From Alteromonas sp. M12 (GTDB lineage: Bacteria; Pseudomonadota; Gammaproteobacteria; Enterobacterales; Alteromonadaceae), in NCBI RefSeq assembly GCF_037478005.1, contig NZ_CP144164.1, forward strand, positions 4,030,001 through 4,094,000: a stretch of DNA of 64,000 bases, written 5' to 3'. The notes under the pieces are model-generated. The model did not search any database. It worked only from the letters and a program-made list of their open reading frames with translations, and was not told the DNA's origin. Position 1 is the stretch's first letter, and every line of letters begins with the position of its first letter. Shown here one piece after another: positions 28,287-37,753 of the stretch. Position numbers and translations under genes: made by a program.

Positions 28287-28858
28287 ATCTATTACCATGG
28301 CGAGAAGAGCTTAGACAGAGACAGAAAAAAGATTTTTTAACACTACTATTTGCAGTCGCACTGTTTGTGATGATTATTGTGTATCTGGTGGGCATGTTAA
28401 TCGATAGCAAGATTGCCAGCCAAAACCAACGTAACGCTTTTCTACAAGGTCAAATCGCAGTTTTAGATGCAGAAATAGCCAAAATAAAAGATATTAAAGA
28501 CAGCAAGAAAGCCATTGAACAACGCATGGCCTTGATTGAACAATTACAAACCAGTCGCAATGTTGCGCCTATCGTATTTGATGAACTGGCTCGCTTGGTT
28601 CCCCCAGGTGTTTCGTTTCGCTCCTTCTCCCGTCAAGGCAATACCGTGGAGTTATCCGGGGTGAGCGAATCGAATAACCGCCTATCTTCATTTATGCGCA
28701 AGATTGAAGATTCGAAGATATTTGGTCAGGGTGAATTATCATCCATTGTGGCTGATACCTCAGCGCCCGATGCAGTCAGCGAGTTTAAATTAACATTTAC
28801 CATAAACTCCTCAGTGGCACCGGACTTCTCTGAAACACCAGCAGAGGGTCAAAAATGA
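28274..28858 (+). CDS. pilN: Type IV pilus alignment protein PilN
   Basis: 194 aa. The N-terminal cytoplasmic motif VNLLPWREELR (residues 4-14) is the PilM-binding site. One membrane helix follows (about 23-43), then a coiled coil and a small periplasmic ferredoxin-like domain. It forms a heterodimer with PilO. It overlaps both neighbours by a few bases, indicating coupled translation. Confidence 0.94.
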   Translation: MSHVNLLPWREELRQRQKKDFLTLLFAVALFVMIIVYLVGMLIDSKIASQNQRNAFLQGQIAVLDAEIAKIKDIKDSKKAIEQRMALIEQLQTSRNVAPIVFDELARLVPPGVSFRSFSRQGNTVELSGVSESNNRLSSFMRKIEDSKIFGQGELSSIVADTSAPDAVSEFKLTFTINSSVAPDFSETPAEGQK

Positions 28859-29454
28859 AATTTGATGTAAATAAACTCAAAGAGATGAACGAACTGGATT
28901 TCGAACAGGTCGCGAATTGGCCATTCGAAGTGAAAACCGTAGTTGCGCTTTTTGTAGCGATTTTAGTCGCGGTCGGTGGTTATTACGGATTAATCTCCTC
29001 TAAATTACCTGTGTTAGATAGAACCCAAGCCGAAGAAGTAGAGTTAAAACAGACATTTGCCGCTAAATACAGAATTGCGGTTAATCTAAAAGCCTATGAA
29101 GAACAGCTAGCCAGAATAGAAGCTGACTTTTCGTCAATGTTAAAATCACTGCCTACCAGTAACGAGACACCTGGCCTCATTGATGACATTACCTTTGTGG
29201 GCACGACTGCAGGATTGAATTTCAAACTGATTAACTGGCAACAAGAAATTCCTAAAGAGTTTTATACTGAATTACCGATTCAAATGGAAGTCACCGGTAA
29301 TTACCATGAATTTGGCCAATTTGTATCTAACATTGCAGCATTACCGCGGATTGTGACTTTACATAACTTTGATATCACTCAACAGGGTTCTGAATTACGT
29401 TTACAACTTCAAGCCAAGACTTATCGCACAGCGGTTTCGGAGCAAGGCCAATGA
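28855..29454 (+). CDS. pilO: Type IV pilus alignment protein PilO
   Basis: 199 aa. A short cytoplasmic N-terminus, one membrane helix (about 28-48, VVALFVAILVAVGGYYGLI), a coiled coil (about 55-100), and a periplasmic domain with NYHEFGQFVSNIAALPRIV, characteristic of PilO. It pairs with PilN and contacts PilP. The ATG overlaps the pilN stop. Confidence 0.94.
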   Translation: MKFDVNKLKEMNELDFEQVANWPFEVKTVVALFVAILVAVGGYYGLISSKLPVLDRTQAEEVELKQTFAAKYRIAVNLKAYEEQLARIEADFSSMLKSLPTSNETPGLIDDITFVGTTAGLNFKLINWQQEIPKEFYTELPIQMEVTGNYHEFGQFVSNIAALPRIVTLHNFDITQQGSELRLQLQAKTYRTAVSEQGQ

Positions 29455-29987
29455 AAATAATCGTTTTGATAATGGCTGTTGTCATGCTGGCAGGTTGTGA
29501 GGCGCAAACGGATGACTTGGTAACCTATGTGGTCGAAGTTAAGCAAAGCACCTCTATTAGCATAGAACCCTACCCCGAATTTAAAACCCAACCTGCTTTT
29601 GAATACAAAGCGGGCGGACTCCGCAGTCCATTTAAGCGACCTCGAAATGTAGCGGTACAAACGGTTGAAGCGAAACGCGAAAACTGTTTGCAGCCTGACT
29701 TCAACAGAACCAAAAGTCCATTGGAGGCATTTGGATTAGATGCACTAACGATCTCTGGTACTTTTACCAGTCAAGGACGACAGTGGGCCTTAGTAACAGC
29801 CAATGATGGTTCGTTACATAAAGTCACGACAGGAGACTACATAGGTTTGTTCTTCGGAAAAATTACATCGATCAACAATGGTAATATTTCAATCGAAGAA
29901 ATGCTGCCTGATGGCGCCGGATGCTGGCAAAAAAATAAAGCAACACTGAGTATGTCTTCACAGGCAGGAGAAAATAATAATGTCTGA
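29451..29987 (+). CDS. pilP: Type IV pilus lipoprotein PilP
   Basis: 178 aa. The signal ends with the lipobox LAGC at residues 13-16, so it is anchored to the inner membrane via a lipidated Cys. Beyond a flexible Pro-rich region (YKAGGLRSPFKRPR), a beta-sandwich domain (about 75-165, HKVTTGDYIGLFFGKI) binds the PilQ periplasmic domain. It connects PilNO to the secretin. It overlaps pilO by 4 bp and pilQ by 8 bp. Confidence 0.94.
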   Translation: MKIIVLIMAVVMLAGCEAQTDDLVTYVVEVKQSTSISIEPYPEFKTQPAFEYKAGGLRSPFKRPRNVAVQTVEAKRENCLQPDFNRTKSPLEAFGLDALTISGTFTSQGRQWALVTANDGSLHKVTTGDYIGLFFGKITSINNGNISIEEMLPDGAGCWQKNKATLSMSSQAGENNNV

Positions 29988-31740
29988 ACGTTTTATCTTT
30001 AATCATAAACTAAATAAAGCTAAGCATAATTGGATTTGGCTGAGTTTAGTACTTGCCGGAATATCTTGCGTTTCGTTTAATTCAGCGGCCCAACAAGTTC
30101 AGCCAGTATTAGTTGACCCAGAAAAGAAGGTGGCGAGTGTTTTTCGTTCCGAGTTGACCGATCTCAATTTCAAACGCAATTCAACCGGCGGTGCACGTGT
30201 CACTTTAGATTTTAATAATGCTGATTTCCAAATGCAGTTATCGCAAGGAAATCAAAAGCTGATTTTAACCCTGCCTGCGGTCAAACTTGCTGATGACCAG
30301 TTATTCACCCTTGATGTAATAGACTTCGCCACACAAGTATCCGATATAGAAACCTTTCAGGAAACGAAAGGCAGTAAAATTGAATTTAAATTACTCAGCA
30401 AAGCTAACTTTACTCATAAAAAGAATGGCAATCAGTTAGTAATTGAAATTGAAAAAGACGATCAACCAGAAGCTAGTAAAGCCGAATCAGCCTTTACCGG
30501 TGAGCCGATTTCATTAGACTTCCAAGACGTCCCTGTTCGACAAGTATTGCAAATTATTGCACAGGTGAACGGGTTCAATTTAGTTACCACAGACACGGTA
30601 AATGGCAATGTAACCATTAGTTTATCTGGGGTGCCATGGGATCAAGCTCTTGAGATGATTCTAAAAATTAAAGGCCTAGACAAACGTCTTGAAGGTAATA
30701 TTCTTCTTATCGCCCCTTCTGAAGAACTCACAGCGCGAGAAACACAGCAATTACAATCTAAACAACAAGTGGCTGATTTAGCACCTCTGAGCGCGGTAAA
30801 TATTCAAATAAACTATGCCAAGGCAGCTGAAATGGCAGCGATTCTAAAATCTGCTGATGCCAGTATTCTCAGTGCAAGAGGCTCAGTAACCATTGATGAG
30901 CGCACCAATACAGTATTGCTACGTGATACCGCGGCCTCTGTTGAGGAAGCTCGTGCATTGATAAAAGCGCTGGATATTCCCATCAAACAGGTGTTAATCG
31001 AGTCAAGAATGGTTACCGTTCGAGATAATGTCGATGAGCAACTTGGCGTTAGATGGGGCATCAGTGACAGCACTTCCGATGGCGGTATTTCTGGCTCGTT
31101 AGAAGGCGCGAACGACATCGCCGCTGGCATATTCCCTGATTTGGCTGATAGGTTAAACGTTAATCTCCCAGTCTCTAATCCTGCGGGCAGCATTGGAATT
31201 CAAATCGCTAGACTGGTCGATGGTACCATCATTGATTTAGAACTAAGCGCGCTGGAGACCGAAAATAAAGGTGAAATTATTGCTAGCCCACGAATTACAG
31301 TGGCCAATCAGCAGGAAGCCTATATTGAACAAGGTACTGAAATTCCTTATGTACAAGCAACATCAAGTGGCGCGACTTCTGTAGAATTCAAAAAAGCGGT
31401 ATTAAGTTTAAAAGTTACACCGCATATCACTCCTGACAATCGTGTCATTTTGGATTTGGTCGTAACTCAAGATACTCGCGGTGAAACTGTCTCCACTTCA
31501 ACTGGACCGGCGGTAGCAATCGATACCCAAGAGATCAGCACTCAGGTATTGGTAGAAAATGGTGAGACCATTGTACTAGGGGGGATTTTCCAACAGACAT
31601 CAACTGATGACGTGTCTAAGATACCGCTGTTGGGAGACTTGCCAGTTGTCGGTAGCCTGTTCCGTAATTCTCAAAAGGTAAATGAAAAACGTGAACTATT
31701 GATTTTCGTTACACCTAAAATTTTGGTTGATTCCCTATAA
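29980..31740 (+). CDS. pilQ: Type IV pilus secretin PilQ
   Basis: 586 aa, smaller than many PilQ proteins. Signal region (about 16-38), one AMIN domain (about 50-150), an STN domain (about 170-250), a secretin N1 domain (about 265-330) and the secretin beta-barrel (about 370-583), including VEFKKAVLSLKVTPHITPDN and GETIVLGGIF. It forms the outer-membrane pore for pili. Only one AMIN domain is seen, where longer homologues carry two. A strong terminator follows. Confidence 0.95.
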   Translation: MSERFIFNHKLNKAKHNWIWLSLVLAGISCVSFNSAAQQVQPVLVDPEKKVASVFRSELTDLNFKRNSTGGARVTLDFNNADFQMQLSQGNQKLILTLPAVKLADDQLFTLDVIDFATQVSDIETFQETKGSKIEFKLLSKANFTHKKNGNQLVIEIEKDDQPEASKAESAFTGEPISLDFQDVPVRQVLQIIAQVNGFNLVTTDTVNGNVTISLSGVPWDQALEMILKIKGLDKRLEGNILLIAPSEELTARETQQLQSKQQVADLAPLSAVNIQINYAKAAEMAAILKSADASILSARGSVTIDERTNTVLLRDTAASVEEARALIKALDIPIKQVLIESRMVTVRDNVDEQLGVRWGISDSTSDGGISGSLEGANDIAAGIFPDLADRLNVNLPVSNPAGSIGIQIARLVDGTIIDLELSALETENKGEIIASPRITVANQQEAYIEQGTEIPYVQATSSGATSVEFKKAVLSLKVTPHITPDNRVILDLVVTQDTRGETVSTSTGPAVAIDTQEISTQVLVENGETIVLGGIFQQTSTDDVSKIPLLGDLPVVGSLFRNSQKVNEKRELLIFVTPKILVDSL

Positions 31741-32234
31741 CCAATTCACCGATTTTATTTTTGACGACTTAAGGGCAATGTTATTGCCCTTTTTTACAGC
31801 TAAGTCATGTATCAGCCGATTGAATATTTTGAGATTTTTTGATTGAGTCTGGCAAATTTAGGTTCAAGTTTAACGCAATCAACATTAGACTCTGTATGAA
31901 TCGCTAGATTGTCCCTGCTTACTGTTTTATTTATCCATTTTTGACATATTTTAGGGTTTGTTAACCGCGACAATGGAAGCAGATAAGGCATCTTTACAGC
32001 AATAGATTTAATCTTGGAACAAATTAAAAGCAACAAAACTTGCAAATTTCAGCATATAACTGAGATAATCGCGCTCTCGAAATTTCGACGAGGTCATGTT
32101 CAGACCAATTACTTAAACGAATCGAGTCAATTTTATTTAATTATCTAATTGATTAAATGGGACTTTTACGTAATTGGAATAATTCAAATTGGGCTGCAAA
32201 ACCCCAGTTAACTAAAGTTGTGATAAAAGCAAAA
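31741..32234. other. pilQ-aroK intergenic region
   Basis: 494 bp. It begins with the pilQ terminator. The rest has no convincing gene; a 77-codon minus-strand frame (31812-32045) shows no recognisable features. A 12-bp palindrome TCGAAATTTCGA lies at 32077-32088. In related bacteria aroK follows pilQ closely, so this spacer, with a terminator, makes aroK an independent transcription unit. Confidence 0.55.
31771..31796 (+). terminator. Rho-independent terminator of the pilMNOPQ operon
   Basis: AAGGGCAAT (31771-31779), a 3-nt loop, ATTGCCCTT (31783-31791), then a run of T. A classic intrinsic terminator 30 bp after the pilQ stop codon. Confidence 0.9.
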
Positions 32235-32750
32235 ATGGCAGAAAAGCGTAATATTTTTCTTGTTGGTCCTATGGGGGCTGGCAAAAGCACGATAGGAAGG
32301 CATCTTGCCGACGAACTTCATCTTGAGTTTTTTGATTCCGATCAGGAAATTGAACGCCGTACTGGCGCGGATATCGCGTGGATATTTGATTTAGAAGGCG
32401 AAGATGGTTTTAGGCTTAGAGAAGAGACCGTGATTAACGATTTGACTGACAAACAAGGTATTGTTTTAGCGACCGGTGGTGGCTCTATTGTCAGTAAAAA
32501 TGTCCGTAATCGTTTGTCCGCCAGAGGCATTGTGGTTTATTTGCAAACAACCATAGACAAACAGGTTGCTCGTACTCAACGAGACAAGCGCCGTCCTTTA
32601 TTGCAAAAAGATGATCCGGAAATGGTTTTACGCGAACTTGCAGAATCTCGCAATCCTCTTTATGAGGAAGTGGCAGATTATATTGTCGATACTGATGATC
32701 AAAGCGCAAGAGCAGTCGCTAGCCAAATCATAGATAAAATCGGACTTTAA
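32235..32750 (+). CDS. aroK: Shikimate kinase
   Basis: 171 aa from the ATG at 32235 ([11 protein letters not shown]); an in-frame ATG at 32157 would add 26 residues not seen in the family. It phosphorylates shikimate. P-loop GPMGAGKST (residues 11-19), substrate residues in [18 protein letters not shown], and the lid RDKRRPLL. It precedes aroB, the standard order. Confidence 0.95.
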   Translation: MAEKRNIFLVGPMGAGKSTIGRHLADELHLEFFDSDQEIERRTGADIAWIFDLEGEDGFRLREETVINDLTDKQGIVLATGGGSIVSKNVRNRLSARGIVVYLQTTIDKQVARTQRDKRRPLLQKDDPEMVLRELAESRNPLYEEVADYIVDTDDQSARAVASQIIDKIGL

Positions 32751-32782
32751 TAAGACCGTTTCACACAAGAGGTTGTGCGCTC

Positions 32783-33853
32783 ATGTCAACAATTAGAGTA
32801 GAGTTGGGTGAGCGTAGTTACCCAATCAATATAGATTCAGGTTTACTGACTTCCAAAGATTCGTTTAAAGACCAAATTCAAAGTGGCAAGGCGATAGTCG
32901 TTACTAACGAGATCGTCGAACCTCTTTATTTGAGTTCGTTATTAAGCGCGTTAGATGGTGTAGACGTGAAGGTTGTTTGTTTGCCAGATGGTGAACAACA
33001 CAAAAACCTTACTCAATTCGAAGCCGTAACAACCCAACTTTTAGAACAGCATGCGGCAAGAGACACAACGCTGATTGCATTGGGCGGCGGCGTAATTGGC
33101 GACTTAACTGGATTTGTTGCGGCCTGTTTTCAACGGGGCATCCCCTTTATTCAAGTTCCTACTACGCTACTATCTCAAGTGGACTCATCGGTGGGCGGCA
33201 AAACAGCCGTTAATCACCCTTTGGGTAAAAACATGATCGGTGCTTTCTATCAGCCGAAATCTGTTGTCATTGATATCGATACCTTAAAAACCCTGCCAGC
33301 AAGAGAGTTTGCAGCAGGAATGGCCGAAGTGATCAAATATGGAATCATTTACGATGCCGAATTTTTCAGTTGGTTAGAAGAAAACGCCCAAGCCTTGAAA
33401 GACCTCTCATCTGAGCATTTGAAATACGTAGTACACCGTTGTTGCGAAATAAAAGCTGAGATCGTTTCTAAAGACGAAAAAGAGCACGGTATTCGCGCAC
33501 TGTTGAACCTAGGTCATACTTTCGGTCATGCTATAGAAGCCGAGCAAGGTTATGGCAATTGGTTGCACGGTGAGGCCGTTGGTTGCGGCATGGTGCTAGC
33601 GGCTGAAGTCGCCTACAACAAGAATTGGATATCAAAATCAGATTTAGAACGAATGATTAAGCTTATTGCGTTATTTGACCTGCCCATAAACGCCCCTGAG
33701 CACATGAATTACGATATTTTCATGCAACACATGCAACACGACAAAAAAGTGCTATCTGGCGCGATTAGGTTCATAATTCCTACAGCCATTGGCAAAGCCG
33801 TCGTTACTAAAGATATAGAACCCGACATATTACAAAATATATTGAATAGCTAA
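32783..33853 (+). CDS. aroB: 3-dehydroquinate synthase
   Basis: 356 aa. It cyclises DAHP to 3-dehydroquinate using NAD and a divalent metal. GGGVIGDLTGFVAACFQRG is the NAD-binding loop; QVDSSVGGKTAVN, the metal ligands in GMAEVIKYG and LGHTFGHAIE, and HGEAVG are clear. It follows aroK by 32 bp and precedes damX by 11 bp. Confidence 0.97.
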   Translation: MSTIRVELGERSYPINIDSGLLTSKDSFKDQIQSGKAIVVTNEIVEPLYLSSLLSALDGVDVKVVCLPDGEQHKNLTQFEAVTTQLLEQHAARDTTLIALGGGVIGDLTGFVAACFQRGIPFIQVPTTLLSQVDSSVGGKTAVNHPLGKNMIGAFYQPKSVVIDIDTLKTLPAREFAAGMAEVIKYGIIYDAEFFSWLEENAQALKDLSSEHLKYVVHRCCEIKAEIVSKDEKEHGIRALLNLGHTFGHAIEAEQGYGNWLHGEAVGCGMVLAAEVAYNKNWISKSDLERMIKLIALFDLPINAPEHMNYDIFMQHMQHDKKVLSGAIRFIIPTAIGKAVVTKDIEPDILQNILNS

Positions 33854-33864
33854 GAGAAGGGATT

Positions 33865-35232
33865 GTGGCCATAAACGAGTTGCATAGTCGACTGGAATAT
33901 TTAGTTTCATACTCGTCTCAGCTCATATTTATTAGCTGTGAAAGTTTGTCGCAACAGCAATCCTCATTACAGCAATTTATAGCCAAACAGCACGAAAACA
34001 CTGAAGTTGCTTTTATCAATGGTGAGAGCACACTTCGTGATTCAGATTATAGAAACGAAATATATCGTCAATTGGTCAGCCACCCTCTTTCGCCCAACGT
34101 ACCACTTGATGAGCAACTAATTCAGCACATATCCAAAGACGCCGGTCCAATATTGCTTTGTATCTGTGCGGCACAACACATATCAACAAAGTTGTTAAAC
34201 GAGCTTTGGAGTTTAGTTCTAAAAAATAAGGACCTGCAAAAAGGTCATCATCTAAATGTATTGTTATTCGGTAGTCCAGAGTGGACGGAATCGGCGAAGT
34301 CAAACTTGGCCAAAGATAATCAACATTTGCCGATATTACTGAGCTCTGAAATTGTCACGACGAATCAATTTACGCAAAGCTATAGTCAAAGTATCAGCCA
34401 AAAAAGAGCGGAGATTGATCAACGATTCAAGACGACAGTCGACGCTGAATCCGAGTCAATAATCACTAAACCACTGTTCAAAATTTTAGCGGGAATGGTC
34501 TTTTTAGGTATTTTTTCGATGTTGGTATTTTGGCAGTATCCAAACGAAATAAAACAGTTTGTCGACCCACATTACACGGTTGTCGATGAGCCTGTTGACG
34601 AGCTTGCAGAAGAGCAAGTAATCGACGTTACGCAGTCCCTGGAATCTATTCAATTAGACGACAATATGCCGTTAGAGAGTGACTTACCTAACGTAGAAGA
34701 AACAGAGCAAATAGAGCAAATAGAGCAACAACAGGATGAAGTTAGCCAATCGTTGCAGCTAGAAAACAGCGAACAACAGTTACCCGTTGACCATTCTCAA
34801 GAGCTTGTTACTAGCTGGCAACAAGAAGTTGAAAAGCAGCAATTACAGGTCAAACAAGAAAAACAATCTAAACAGGCAGAACAACAAGAGCGAGCAACAA
34901 AAGCGGAACAAGCTAAGTTAGTATTGCCACCAGCTAAACACCCTATTCTTGAATTGGATGATAACCTTTTCGTTTTACAATTGGCTTCAATGAGCGACCC
35001 AGCCGTGGCCGAGAGATTCATAACTCAGCATGGTTTACAAGAAACCAGCTGGATATACACCACTCAACGTTTTGGTGGTGATTGGCATGTGGTAATTTTC
35101 AAAAAAACCTTTGCCAATGTTCAACAAGCGCGGCAGTATACGGCCTCCTTACCCGATAGCATTGACAAAACAGTTCCATTTGCTAAATCAGTTAAACAAA
35201 TTAAGGTAGAATTGGCAGTACCTCAGCAATAA
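33865..35232 (+). CDS. damX: SPOR-domain cell-division protein DamX
   Basis: 455 aa, GTG start after AGAGAAGG. A cytoplasmic N-terminal part (1-200) has the rhythm of an AAA-type ATPase (LIFISCESLSQQQSS where a P-loop would be, ILLCICAAQHIS, LNVLLFGSPEW) but no Walker A lysine. One membrane helix follows (about 204-223), then a Glu/Gln-rich periplasmic linker (about 240-355), with a short 9-bp tandem repeat at 34702-34729, and a SPOR domain (about 366-440) that binds denuded peptidoglycan at the septum. The aroB-damX-dam order is conserved in gammaproteobacteria. Confidence 0.9.
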   Translation: MAINELHSRLEYLVSYSSQLIFISCESLSQQQSSLQQFIAKQHENTEVAFINGESTLRDSDYRNEIYRQLVSHPLSPNVPLDEQLIQHISKDAGPILLCICAAQHISTKLLNELWSLVLKNKDLQKGHHLNVLLFGSPEWTESAKSNLAKDNQHLPILLSSEIVTTNQFTQSYSQSISQKRAEIDQRFKTTVDAESESIITKPLFKILAGMVFLGIFSMLVFWQYPNEIKQFVDPHYTVVDEPVDELAEEQVIDVTQSLESIQLDDNMPLESDLPNVEETEQIEQIEQQQDEVSQSLQLENSEQQLPVDHSQELVTSWQQEVEKQQLQVKQEKQSKQAEQQERATKAEQAKLVLPPAKHPILELDDNLFVLQLASMSDPAVAERFITQHGLQETSWIYTTQRFGGDWHVVIFKKTFANVQQARQYTASLPDSIDKTVPFAKSVKQIKVELAVPQQ

Positions 35233-35261
35233 CCTCGTTGTAGTTACACCAAAAAGCGGAC

Positions 35262-36080
35262 ATGAAGAAAAACAAAAATCGGGCATTTCTGAAATGGGCA
35301 GGCGGAAAATACGGACTGATTGACGAAATTTGCCAACGTTTACCCCAAGGTAACAAGTTGATCGAACCTTTTGTTGGTGCCGGTTCTGTTTTCTTAAACA
35401 CCGAATACCCTCAATACGTTTTGAATGATATCAATCCTGATCTCATAAACCTTTACTCTATTATCAAAACGCAGGCAGAATATTTTATTAAAGAGTCTGA
35501 AAAGCTTTTTAGCCCCTCGAATAATCAGGAAAAAAGATTCTACGAATTGCGTAAAGAGTTTAATCACTCTGATGATCTATTTTTTAAATCGATTCTGTTT
35601 TTATATCTAAATCGACACGGCTATAACGGGCTTTGCAGATATAATTTGTCTGGCGGATTTAATGTGCCTTTTGGTCGATACAAAGCACCTTATTTCCCGA
35701 AAAAAGAACTATATTATTTTGCTGAAAAATCGCAAAAGGCCACCTTTACCTGTGAGCCATTTCAACATACTTTTGCGCGCGCTAGATCGGGAAATGTCAT
35801 CTATAGCGATCCGCCGTACGCACCAATTAGTTTAACCGCTAACTTCACCCAATATTCCAAGAATGGGTTTTCGTTAGATGAGCAGTTATTGTTAGCCAAA
35901 TTAGCAAAGCATAATGCAAAGAAAAAGTCGGTCAGTGTTTTAATAAGTAATCACGATACACCTTTTACCCGAGAAATTTATTCTCAAGCAGATATAACAA
36001 GTTTGATGGTAAAGCGAACTATCAGTCAAAAAGGCGATAAAAGAGTAAAAGTGGGTGAGCTACTGGCCCTTTATACCTAG
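35262..36080 (+). CDS. dam: DNA adenine methylase (GATC-specific)
   Basis: 272 aa, class D12 alpha-type methylase. FLKWAGGKYGLIDEI (SAM-binding motif I start, residues 9-23), FVGAGSVFLNT and the catalytic DPPY at 183-186 are clear. GATC specificity is inferred from family and from the damX-dam-rpe-trpS context. It methylates adenine for mismatch-repair strand choice and replication control. The nearest downstream plus-strand gene is rpe, separated by three reverse-strand genes, unlike E. coli where damX-dam-rpe are contiguous. Confidence 0.95.
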   Translation: MKKNKNRAFLKWAGGKYGLIDEICQRLPQGNKLIEPFVGAGSVFLNTEYPQYVLNDINPDLINLYSIIKTQAEYFIKESEKLFSPSNNQEKRFYELRKEFNHSDDLFFKSILFLYLNRHGYNGLCRYNLSGGFNVPFGRYKAPYFPKKELYYFAEKSQKATFTCEPFQHTFARARSGNVIYSDPPYAPISLTANFTQYSKNGFSLDEQLLLAKLAKHNAKKKSVSVLISNHDTPFTREIYSQADITSLMVKRTISQKGDKRVKVGELLALYT

Positions 36081-36113
36081 TTCTGCTGATGACAAGTAGG
36101 TTTATAGGTTAGG

Positions 36114-36314
36114 TTAATTGAGCGCGATATTGACCACGGCAACTAAGCCGAGAATTAACGCAATCACGAAGACCACACCAACCAAGAGAAATGGAACGAA
36201 GGACTTTTGCTGAAAGTCATGCTCATAATTTTGGTGTGATTGCACACCAAAAACACTGGCAGCGACGCTTTTAAAAACGCCCCAAAGGCTGTTGTTTTGC
36301 TTAGGCTCTGACAA
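36114..36314 (-). CDS. DUF2970 family small membrane protein
   Basis: 66 aa, TTG start abutting the stop codon of the upstream gene (TAA-TTG), with no clear ribosome binding site, so translation is probably coupled. SLWGVFKSVAASVFGVQSHQNYEHDFQQ is the DUF2970 signature, spread here over residues 9-36, followed by one membrane helix (about 42-64). Function unknown. Confidence 0.8.
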   Translation of the reverse strand: MSEPKQNNSLWGVFKSVAASVFGVQSHQNYEHDFQQKSFVPFLLVGVVFVIALILGLVAVVNIALN

Positions 36315-36617
36315 TTACTGTGCACCCGATGGAACAGTAGACTTGTTATCTGCGGCTCTAGAAAGTAGCTCTAGCAAGTCTAGATAATGGAATTTATAGC
36401 CAGATCGTCCAGAAAACCAACTCGTCCAACTCACGTTTTTCTGATTAGCTGAGGCGCATCGATTAATTGGATGTGAGATAGGTAGGTTTTGATTAAATTC
36501 AATTACATCAATGTTTTGGCAGAAATCATCGGTGTTTGAAAGCTGAGTTTTGAGCATAAAAACCATGCCAAACATAACCGTACCAATTGAAAAAACTGCT
36601 TTCAACTTCCTGTTCAT
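36315..36617 (-). CDS. Small secreted or membrane-anchored protein of unknown function
   Basis: 100 aa. A hydrophobic N-terminal segment (about 6-22, LKAVFSIGTVMFGMVFM) could be a signal anchor. The rest is soluble, with two cysteines (C33, C54) that could pair in the periplasm, and FSGRSGYKFHYLDLLELLSRA. I recognise no family. It abuts the DUF2970 gene with no gap. The ATG is preceded by AGGTGGTTAC. Confidence 0.6.
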   Translation of the reverse strand: MNRKLKAVFSIGTVMFGMVFMLKTQLSNTDDFCQNIDVIEFNQNLPISHPINRCASANQKNVSWTSWFSGRSGYKFHYLDLLELLSRAADNKSTVPSGAQ

Positions 36618-36774
36618 GTAACCACCTTAGATTAAAGCCATTACGCCCTATTATACGTGTGTTGATAAAATGAACAACTATCTTTTATCCCAATTTTATG
36701 TCGCTTGTCCTAAGTATTTAGAATTTACGACAACCTACATTCATTTCAAAGCAGCTTTATTTAACCATAAACGC

Positions 36775-36800
36775 AAAAAAGCCAACTCGAAAGTTGGCTC
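36775..36800 (-). terminator. Rho-independent terminator of the TorF-like porin gene
   Basis: On the minus strand AGCCAACT-TTCG-AGTTGGCT followed by TTTTT. It is 28 bp past the stop codon of the porin gene and points in its direction. Confidence 0.9.
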
Positions 36801-36827
36801 TTAAGGCGTTTCAATTTAACTAATAAA

Positions 36828-37508
36828 TTAGAACGATGTACCCCAGCTAACAACGAATTTAGTATCGTCATCACCTGATTCATCATCTGCTTTTGAAAGG
36901 CTCAATGTAAAATCACCTTTAGATAGATCAATTTGGAAGTGACCAAAATCAACATCGCCGTATACTTCGTCATCACTGTCAAAGTCATAATAACCGTATG
37001 TTAAACCAAGACCAAATTCATTCGGAAGATCAATACCATAGCCTACGCTGTAGTAAAGGTCACCTGTTCCATAAGGTGCATCGTCGTCATATTGACTGTT
37101 TACTGTGTAAGCTACGCCAAAAGAAAACGCTTTGTATGTACCGTTGAAATAAATTTCGCCGAAATCAGAATCTTCAAAACCCGTTGCAGGATACATGTAA
37201 TAAATGTAACCAACATCATAACCGAAGTCACCAGACTCACCGCCGTAACCTAAGTAGAAGTCGTTTTCAGTGCCATCACCGTTACCCCAGTCAATTGAAC
37301 CAACCCAAGTACCCGCATAAAAACCACTTTCATCTGAGTAGTCGATACCGCCAGAAACGGATACATCGTTAGAGCTTTGACTCATACCACGCCAAATGTA
37401 GTTACTTGTTGCACCAAAGTTAGCTGAAACCTCAGCCTGAACTAAGGAACTAAAACTGGTTGCAGAAAGTACAGCAACAGCCAATGCGGCCAATTTCAAC
37501 GTTTTCAT
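36828..37508 (-). CDS. TorF-type putative outer-membrane porin
   Basis: 226 aa. The signal peptide (1-25) ends SLVQA-EV. The mature protein begins VSANFGATSNYIWRGMSQS, the signature of the TorF/TIGR02001 family, and continues as Gly/Asp/Tyr-rich alternating strands ending in a terminal Phe (SWGTSF), typical for BamA-dependent barrels. The substrate is unknown. It is monocistronic with its own terminator, divergent from rpe. Confidence 0.9.
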   Translation of the reverse strand: MKTLKLAALAVAVLSATSFSSLVQAEVSANFGATSNYIWRGMSQSSNDVSVSGGIDYSDESGFYAGTWVGSIDWGNGDGTENDFYLGYGGESGDFGYDVGYIYYMYPATGFEDSDFGEIYFNGTYKAFSFGVAYTVNSQYDDDAPYGTGDLYYSVGYGIDLPNEFGLGLTYGYYDFDSDDEVYGDVDFGHFQIDLSKGDFTLSLSKADDESGDDDTKFVVSWGTSF

Positions 37509-37710
37509 ATGTGTTCTCCGAAATTTATATTGTTTTCAATGTTTTAATTTTTATTATTATTTTATTTTTGTCGCTGGCATCAATAAGGCAATTCTGATGC
37601 CGCTTATTTATACAATCTTTACAAGAACGTAACTTATTGTTTCTTATTAATAAAATTTAATTATTAATAAATAAAGTTTATATTGAAAAGCAACCTATGG
37701 TGATATTGAA

Positions 37711-37744
37711 GCACCAGATTAGTTCTTCAGCACCAATCTGGTGC
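37711..37744 (+). other. Perfect 10-bp hairpin upstream of rpe
   Basis: GCACCAGATT (37711-37720) and AATCTGGTGC (37735-37744) pair exactly around a 14-nt loop. It lies upstream of a terminator-like element and far from any plus-strand gene end, so it is not a simple gene-end terminator. Confidence 0.6.
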
Positions 37745-37753
37745 GCCATTTTG

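Noticed and set aside
31812..32045. 77-codon minus-strand frame after pilQ
   Set aside because: No ribosome binding site, no recognisable domain and inside a spacer next to a terminator; kept only as a remark.
34702..34729. 9-bp tandem repeat as a mobile or phase-variable element
   Set aside because: It lies in frame in the Gln/Glu-rich DamX linker and changes length only by whole codons; explained by low-complexity coding sequence.
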